A DNA stretch of 11,954 nt. It comes from Opitutia bacterium UBA3151. Its GTDB lineage: Bacteria > Verrucomicrobiota > Verrucomicrobiia > Opitutales > Seribacteraceae. Below are positions 9,301 through 11,954 of this stretch, piece by piece (within the stretch, counting starts at the first letter, position 1; every line of letters starts with the position of its first letter). The stretch covers positions 4,259 to 16,212 of the forward strand of contig DEYT01000088.1 in the NCBI GenBank assembly GCA_002364975.1. The letters run 5' to 3'. A program made the translations under genes and the position numbers. The notes under the pieces were generated by a model, which saw only the letters and a program-made list of their open reading frames with translations, ran no database searches and was not told where the DNA came from.

Positions 9301-11954
9301 CTTCCTTCTGGTCTGGAATTCAATGCCACAACTAATGAAATCTTAGGGACTCCGGAAAGCGGATCCACGACAGGTGTAGTGATCACCGCTTCCAATCCAG
9401 TGCATGGAAGTATTACTCAGAATCACTCTCTTCGGGTAATGGATCCTAATGAATTTTCCTCCGAGATGGAAATATCCATCGACGAAAATACTTTCAGTTC
9501 AAATGCAGATAGCTTTCAGGGATTGGTTTCCCAATTCGATGCAAGTAGATTCAATGAAGCTAACGGTACCGAAATTTCACTCTGGGCGGATTCCTCTGGC
9601 AATAGCAGAGATCTCGACCAATCCCGGGGTGCACCTACCTTGATCTTGAGTCCAGAGCTTGATGATAAAAAAGTCATTCGGTTCGATGGTTTCTCACAAC
9701 TTTTCTCTTCCTTTGATTTTGGTACAATTCTTGGCGAATACTCCATATTTGCCGTTGCCCGACATGCAGGTATACAAGACCAGGCTGTCCTTTCCTCCGT
9801 TGGATCAGATTGGGTTTTCGGACTGGGAAATCAGTATTCGGTATACTGGAAACTGGGTCCATCTTTCGAATTTACGGGGTCAGTTTCTGATGATCAGTGG
9901 CATATCTATGCTGGCACCCTGAAATCAAATGGAGAACTTGAACTGATCAAAGATGGATATTCCATTCTTCAAGAAACTATCTCTCTCATTGAAGACTCCA
10001 AACCTCGCAGGCTTGCCTTGGGTGGTTCTCAAGCAAATACCAATTTCTCCATTTCAGAAGTTGCGGAAGTTATATTATATAACCGTGCCCTTTCTGAAAC
10101 TGAGGTAAGCGATCTCTCCGATTCCCTTAAAGTCAAATGGTTAGGTGGAAGAGTTAAGAATTTTCCCCTCCTAATAAAGCTCGGGTTTTCTCACCACCCT
10201 GACTTTTCTCTTGATACCTTTTCCGATCCGGTGAACGGTGGAGATCTTCGTTTCTTTAACGAAAATAATCGAGAACTTGAATATGAGATTGATGAATGGA
10301 ATGCGACAGGAGAATCTCTCGTTTGGGTAAAAGTAATCGATTTTTCAACGGAATCAAAAATTTTGGCTCGATGGGGAAATGATTTAAACACCACTGCTCC
10401 CCCATCTTCGCTCATTTGGTCTGAATTTGAAGGAGTATGGCACCTCGATGATAATCTTGATTCCTCCAGCAATGGAAGAAATGGATCTCCAACTGCGAAT
10501 GTAAACTTCTCTGGAAATGGATTAATTGGAGAATCCATTTCTCTCACTGGATCTGATCATATTGAAGTTTCCACATTCAATGGGATTTCGTCTGACAACC
10601 CTAGGTCTGTGAGTATGTGGTTTAAATCAAGTGCTAATAGCGGGAATCTATTAGGATGGGGATCGACTGGAAATTTTTGGGATATAGCTTGGAATAGTCA
10701 AGGTCCTCTGGTCAGTACCGGTAATACCAATGGTAAAAGGCAGGCATTTGGTACCCTCTCCGATGATCAATGGCATCACCTTCTGTTGAGCTATCCTGGA
10801 AATGGTGCAGATCTAAATACCACCAGGATTTATTTGGACGGCAACTTGGCTGATGTCCCCGCTTCGTCAGTCTCGGGTTTGGTAAATACTTCCCTTAGCT
10901 CCGGAGTGAAAATCGGTGCAAATTTTGATGATTCAAGTTCCATGACTGGACTCCTTGATGAAGTGAGAATCTCTAATCAAAACCGAGGGCAAGCCTGGGC
11001 CAAATATTCATTTTTAAACCAAGGAGGCGGTTCAAGCTTATTAACCTATGACCTAGAATATCTCCTACCGCCTTTGCTTCCTTCCGATATCAATATTACC
11101 GTGGTTACTAATGAGTTGATGAGTTTTAAGATTCAAAGTAATCCACCCGCAACCAGTTACAGTGTAATCAATTCAAATCTTCCCTCAGGTTTGAACTTTA
11201 ATAATGCAACTGGAATTCTTTCCGGCACACCAACTGGACCCACCGGCTCTTATTCGATTTCCATCGCCGCATCCAATGCCAGAGGTTCTGCAACCACGTC
11301 TATAAACCTCTCCTACGAAGCGAGCTTAAGTGCCCCGATCATCACCGCCGGTAATGTTGTCGAAGTTGGAGGTAGATCGGCTAGTGTAGAGGCGGAACTT
11401 GTAAGCACTGGCGGAAAAGCAAATCAGGTAACCCTCTATTACGGAAAAACAGATGGTGGTGAAAATAATTCTTCGTGGGGAGAAGCCCCCGTTGATCTGG
11501 GCTCTTTATCTCAAGGTAAAATTCCATACATATTTGAAAATCTTGAAAGTGGTGCCACTTATTATTATCGATTAAAGAGTGACAATACTGATCATTCCGC
11601 TTGGTCCAACCTCGGAACCTTCACTACCCTTTCCTATGATCAAGGAATCTTAAGATTTAATACCGGGGAAGATGAAACCGGAACTGGTTCGGGTCTGTAT
11701 TGGGATAAACAAAATGGGGACGGTGAACAAAAAGTAGCGAATGCCACTTTTGTAAATGACAACCTGCTTGCACCAGATGGTTCATCTTGGTCCTTAACCA
11801 AAGCTGTATTTCATTTCAATAACGGTCTGTTTATTGGTCCGAATCTTAGCATGGTTACACTTGAAGGGGTCAATTCACTTTCTCTTCAAATTGAAGGTAA
11901 TGCTACTATTTCCAAGAACCTTTCCGGTGCTAAGACCCTCCTCAATCCATATGT
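1..11954 (+). CDS. Giant multi-domain LamG / Ig-like surface protein, internal fragment (partial at both ends)
   Basis: Frame 1 is open from the first to the last base (3984 complete codons), and its translation is coherent domain sequence throughout, so the window lies inside one gene. Domain order: eight LamG plus bacterial Ig-like units (1-9186), He_PIG, DUF2341, LamG, He_PIG, FN3-like, and the start of a beta-strand-rich tail. LamG and F5/8C modules usually bind carbohydrate or protein ligands, and Ig, He_PIG and FN3 modules act as spacers in secreted proteins. An extracellular adhesive or polysaccharide-binding role is therefore inferred. I saw only three cysteines (codons at about 2140, 4543 and 8056), no membrane segment, no signal peptide (the N-terminus is outside the window) and no catalytic motif. 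The export route and any C-terminal anchor lie outside the window. Four domains seem to be inserted within others. No frameshift or stop is seen, so the gene looks intact here. The exact function is unknown. Confidence 0.95.
349..669 (+). other. Bacterial Ig-like domain 0 (Big_12-like)
   Basis: About 107 residues of beta-rich sequence join two LamG domains. It follows the pattern common to this array: a strand with FRQYG, a segment around EVNASVTGGQID, then SFSFSIIPDENAT and a final strand before the next LamG. The pattern resembles bacterial Ig-like domains of the Big_12 type, in which a 'FxxSDixvtgG' segment precedes a 'ytFxvtP' strand. The family assignment is by pattern only. Confidence 0.6.
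670..1341 (+). other. LamG/ConA-like domain 1
   Basis: This is a complete, uninterrupted LamG-like jelly-roll of about 224 residues. It opens with LLNWWWFDE, continues with FSLSFWFKR, QWHYLTLSYDE (about base 1069) and VYMDGSLLG, and closes with IDDFRVFS and the hinge GYGDMS. The Trp-rich first strand and the QWHYL motif are typical of the LamG/Laminin_G_3 superfamily. It can serve as a reference copy for judging the interrupted ones. Confidence 0.85.
1342..1647 (+). other. Bacterial Ig-like domain 1 (Big_12-like)
   Basis: About 100 residues between LamG 1 and LamG 2. Visible landmarks are the strand ANLTFRKFG, the segment VDFNASRI, the strand WTLEFNSTVNPGRVSVGL and the turn GTGYDSSGL. It is uninterrupted and shows the expected continuity from the 'NPGRVSVGL' strand to the 'D..G' turn, which is broken in the next copy. 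Confidence 0.65.
1648..2349 (+). other. LamG/ConA-like domain 2
   Basis: Complete LamG-like domain: opening strand LTAWWKFDE, a KFGNSLYF strand, RTISFWMHAED, KWVHIAHIY (about base 2074), a VYVNG strand, and closing LDDFRVYDEALHENEV with hinge GEGAGD. It carries one of only three cysteines seen in the window (about base 2140). The match to the LamG pattern is strong. The ligand is unknown. Confidence 0.87.
2350..3300 (+). other. Bacterial Ig-like domain 2, split by a nested ConA-like domain
   Basis: The first part (2350-2568) carries the usual Ig-like strands, including VKFTRNGE and YTFRFSVDTNAS. The second part (about 3196-3300) resumes with SMITLNANSVQDEYG and runs into the next LamG opening. 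Joined, the two parts give FSVDTNAS-SMITLNANSVQDEYG, which parallels FSIIPDENATEINFALPEAS in Ig-like domain 0 and the 'PGRVSVGLQEGTGYDSSG' stretch in domain 1. The 627 bases between them encode a separate ConA-like domain. The boundary is uncertain by roughly 10 codons. Confidence 0.65.
2569..3195 (+). other. LWLDA-type ConA-like lectin/glucanase domain, guest 1 (inside an Ig-like domain)
   Basis: About 209 residues of a different ConA-like subtype. It opens with GLALWLDANDTGDV and WKDKSGRDRN, has a mid strand RTVFWVW, and ends with LAELIIYDKPLSDSEM followed by a helix-like VENYLSQKWG. The LW.DA opening with a later D.SG, and a Y[LI]..KWG end, is the usual layout of ConA-like domains that accompany LamG in giant bacterial surface proteins. 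It differs from the array LamGs in both opening and ending, and interrupts the Ig-like fold around it. Confidence 0.78.
3301..3960 (+). other. LamG/ConA-like domain 3
   Basis: Complete LamG-like domain of about 220 residues: DDLIAWWPFDED opening, GRFGKGVRFY strand, WTLSSWVKN, DWHLLTVVGEG (about base 3733), FFIDGVFVG, and closing YLDDVRIYNTALS with hinge GGGFGDQ. It directly follows the rejoined second half of the split Ig-like domain. Confidence 0.86.
3961..4266 (+). other. Bacterial Ig-like domain 3
   Basis: About 102 residues linking LamG 3 and LamG 4. It keeps the array pattern weakly: a SFKIRTGKD strand, a SGFNSSDWILSSGSI segment, a SLLFVDFNGSNKITVV strand and the GRDAEGKQL turn. It is one of the more diverged Ig-like copies, so the assignment rests partly on position. 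Confidence 0.55.
4267..4944 (+). other. LamG/ConA-like domain 4
   Basis: Complete LamG-like domain: LLSRWSFEEANG opening, GKFGNALTLDGSGDYFDIP (the canonical LamG strand pair), FTISAWVKP, RWQHIAAIMAG (about base 4693), FFNGNQVAES, and closing LDEIRLYNRSFDS with hinge GDGNGDLG. This copy is the closest in the array to the textbook bacterial LamG consensus. It contains one cysteine (about base 4543). Confidence 0.9.
4945..5241 (+). other. Bacterial Ig-like domain 4 (Big_12-like)
   Basis: About 99 residues. Landmarks are the RIQFHKFG strand, VSDFNSSDLSITGGSLDTF, FNFSISPSSYPGRVGIEI and the EGAAQSAF turn. The 'DFNSSDLSITGGSL' segment is the clearest match in the window to the Big_12-type pattern of a strand ending in a [FL]..SD[IL].[VI]..G run. 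Confidence 0.68.
5242..5850 (+). other. LamG/ConA-like domain 5
   Basis: Complete and slightly shorter LamG-like domain of about 203 residues. It opens with LVLWYLFDEENAS and VYDFSGNNNHATIQGG, continues with GKFTSSLQLDSS, FALSLWTKV, QWFHLAFSYDG (about base 5596) and LYVDGAKK, and closes with FDDLRIYNRSLSENEIR and hinge GAGDLG. It shows the unbroken link from the 'D.SGN..HA' turn to the GKF strand that is interrupted in the next two LamG copies. Confidence 0.9.
5851..6144 (+). other. Bacterial Ig-like domain 5
   Basis: About 98 residues between LamG 5 and LamG 6. It shows a VVFLENN strand, an EINASIGFIQNFSSADL segment, a LNVSQIPSEIRISIPYGA strand and a 'SRDGNSS' turn. It is weaker than domains 1 and 4, but its position and the final strand pattern match the array. 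Confidence 0.55.
6145..7200 (+). other. LamG/ConA-like domain 6, split by a nested F5/8C domain
   Basis: The opening strand EEDLLAWYNLDN and the DNSGRMRHANYAK turn (6145-6246) are a normal LamG start. The rest resumes at about 6676 with QGKFGKAIDLSGEYFDLP, LSVAVWMYP, QWYHLVTTFNP (about base 6952), and closes with LDDVRIWGRPLS and hinge GNGMGDLG. In uninterrupted copies the 'SGN..HA' turn is followed within about 15 residues by the GKF strand. Here about 143 residues of a different fold intervene. Confidence 0.8.
6247..6675 (+). other. F5/8 type C (discoidin-like) domain nested in LamG 6
   Basis: About 143 residues with the F5/8C order: SSSSNTYSGIRAFDNEKNSDGRW (an AFDxxxxxDxxW start), IHIRYDFESP, IGGYKIVN, SPKSWTLQGSMEPDSNYTTL, GWTAWEERDY, YQYYRLVFSEA and a final IGEIEFF strand. 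The PxSWxLxGS, YYRLxF and IxEIEFF motifs are typical of discoidin-like carbohydrate-binding modules (CBM32-like relatives). The family is recognised with good confidence. The binding target is not readable. Confidence 0.82.
7201..7506 (+). other. Bacterial Ig-like domain 6 (Big_12-like)
   Basis: About 102 residues: ARFELESPNWG strand, GILRFNQRITDFNASQDLNASGF segment, AWQFIGTPDSMSPGQILLSLKP strand and SITDAFGLEN turn. It is uninterrupted and is useful for aligning the split Ig-like domain 2, where the 'SITDAFG' equivalent is SVQDEYG. Confidence 0.65.
7507..8871 (+). other. LamG/ConA-like domain 7, split by a nested ConA-like domain
   Basis: The opening ESDLVMWWELNEG and FDSSIDFDPTWTP (7507-7599) match other LamG starts. 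The domain resumes at about 8299 with RNWTNPGLFGNSMLDLNGSDG, ATISVWLKPSS, QWTHLVFTYDL (about base 8620), FFLNGQLDE, and closes with LDDFRIYDRALSPSEI and hinge GQEKGDF. The stretch between the two parts encodes a full LWLDA-type ConA-like domain, so one jelly-roll seems to sit inside another. Confidence 0.78.
7600..8298 (+). other. LWLDA-type ConA-like domain, guest 2 (inside LamG 7)
   Basis: About 233 residues: DNLIWLDASDISSID opening, VVDAWNDKGSNGNN, VITFDGDDILTMN strand, TWFIVAKVDVG, YHLYCVELDRTNQ, SNWLDGNL, and a C-terminal AEVLGISSVLEEDRLRVQNYLARKWGLP. The LW.DA start, ND.GS.GNN turn and NYL..KWG end match guest 1 (2569-3195), so the two are members of one sub-family. It contains one cysteine (about base 8056). 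Confidence 0.8.
8872..9186 (+). other. Bacterial Ig-like domain 7, last of the array
   Basis: About 105 residues with PILVTASFLEDGYPV, LEISDFQITNGSGSAL and WQFELIPDNNTSNATIGVQI. The 'ISDFQITNGS' segment fits the Big_12-type pattern. This is the last Ig-like domain of the LamG array. After it the protein switches to He_PIG rather than to another LamG opening strand. Confidence 0.6.
9187..9438 (+). other. He_PIG (putative Ig) domain 1
   Basis: About 84 residues with the diagnostic core LPSGLEFNATTNEILGTPES, followed by GVVITASNPVHGS and a final HSLRV strand. The LPxGLxFxxxTxxIxGTPxxxGxxxVxIxAxNxxG layout is characteristic of the He_PIG family, a spacer-type Ig fold in bacterial surface proteins. 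Confidence 0.88.
9439..10380 (+). other. DUF2341 domain, apparently split by a nested ConA-like domain
   Basis: The C-terminal part (10156-10380) is a clear DUF2341: NFPLLIKLG, NGGDLRFFNENNRELEYEIDEWN, VWVKV and ILARWGN. DUF2341 domains normally begin with a short strand resembling 'yRxxItid' directly before the 'FPvLVxL' strand. Here that first strand appears to be FSSEMEISIDENTFSS (about 9454-9501), separated from FPLLIKLG by an entire ConA-like domain. The family call is firm. The split is inferred from the first-strand match, which is short. Confidence 0.72.
9514..10155 (+). other. LWLDA-type ConA-like domain, guest 3 (between the DUF2341 strands)
   Basis: About 214 residues: GLVSQFDASRFNEANGTEI opening, LWADSSGNSRDLDQ, VIRFDGFSQLF strand, YSIFAVARHAG, QWHIYAGTLKSNG, and an end with SEVAEVILYNRALSETEVSDL and VKWLGG. 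The opening is a diverged form of the LW.DA start of guests 1 and 2 (here SQFDAS), while the turn with D.SGN.RDL and the AEVI.YNR.LS..E ending are standard for this sub-family. Confidence 0.8.
10381..11049 (+). other. LamG/ConA-like domain 8, paired with DUF2341
   Basis: About 223 residues: GVWHLDDNLDSSSNGRNG opening, GESISLTGSDHIEV, RSVSMWFKSS, QWHHLLLSYPGNG (about base 10768), IYLDGNLAD, and closing LLDEVRISNQNRGQAWAKYSF. The VWHL opening, the 'DEVRIS...WAKYSF' ending and the position right after DUF2341 match the common DUF2341-LamG pair. The ending differs from the array copies and lacks the GxGD hinge, so it belongs to a separate LamG lineage. Confidence 0.87.
11065..11319 (+). other. 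He_PIG (putative Ig) domain 2
   Basis: About 85 residues with the core LPSGLNFNNATGILSGTP, then GSYSISIAASNARGSATTSI. It is a textbook He_PIG pattern, clearer than the first copy at 9187-9438, and sits between LamG 8 and the FN3-like domain. Confidence 0.92.
11329..11631 (+). other. Fibronectin type III-like domain
   Basis: About 101 residues: APIITAGNVVEVGGRSASVEAEL, LYYGKTDGG, W followed by a VDLGSLSQG stretch, FENLESGATYYYRLKSDN, and a final AWSNLGTFTTL. The L..G..Y.YR....N......S....F.T ending is typical of FN3-like domains found in large verrucomicrobial and planctomycete surface proteins. It is a probable spacer module. Confidence 0.75.
11632..11954 (+). other. Start of a beta-strand-rich tail region, cut by the window end
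   Basis: The last 107 codons read SYDQGILRFNTGEDETG, LYWDKQNGDGEQKV, AVFHFNNGLFIGPNLSMVTLEG and NSLSLQIEGNATISKNLSG. They match none of the upstream modules. The alternation of short hydrophobic strands with Asn/Gly turns suggests a beta-helix or passenger-like stretch. This is inference from composition; I do not recognise a family. The gene continues beyond the window. Confidence 0.4.

Noticed and set aside
10191..10547. Minus-strand ORF of 118 codons
   Set aside because: It is antisense to the clear DUF2341 and LamG 8 coding sequence, with no motif and no gene-like context.

Overview
The window is a single piece of one enormous protein-coding gene. Read on the + strand from base 1, frame 1 stays open through base 11954: 3984 codons plus two bases, with no stop. 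Neither the start nor the end of the gene is inside the window. No intergenic DNA, RNA gene, promoter, terminator, insertion sequence or CRISPR array is visible. The visible part alone would be roughly 430 kDa and looks like a secreted or cell-surface, multi-domain, probably glycan-binding or adhesive protein. No catalytic domain is recognisable.

Layout. Bases 1-9186 are a tandem array of eight units, the first cut by the window edge. Each unit is a LamG/concanavalin A-like domain (about 200 residues) followed by a bacterial Ig-like domain (about 100 residues, resembling the Big_12 type). Each LamG ends in a [LIWF]D[DE][FVIL]R[VIL]-type strand and a Gly-rich 'GxGxGD' hinge. From 9187 the design changes: He_PIG (putative Ig), a DUF2341 domain, another LamG, a second He_PIG, a fibronectin-III-like domain, then the start of a low-complexity, beta-strand-rich region cut by the window end.

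The most notable point is that four domains appear to be nested inside other domains. An 'LWLDA'-type concanavalin A-like module lies inside an Ig-like domain (about 2569-3195), inside a LamG domain (about 7600-8298) and inside DUF2341 (about 9514-10155). An F5/8-type-C (discoidin-like) module lies inside another LamG (about 6247-6675). Where the hinge spacing can test this (the first three), subtracting the guest restores the period of about 300-336 codons seen in uninterrupted units.

Organism. LamG arrays, He_PIG, DUF2341 and FN3-like domains in giant surface proteins, with moderately AT-rich DNA and almost no cysteine, suggest an environmental, probably marine, member of the Planctomycetota-Verrucomicrobiota group, most likely a verrucomicrobial lineage. 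This is inference from domain style only; no taxonomic marker is present.
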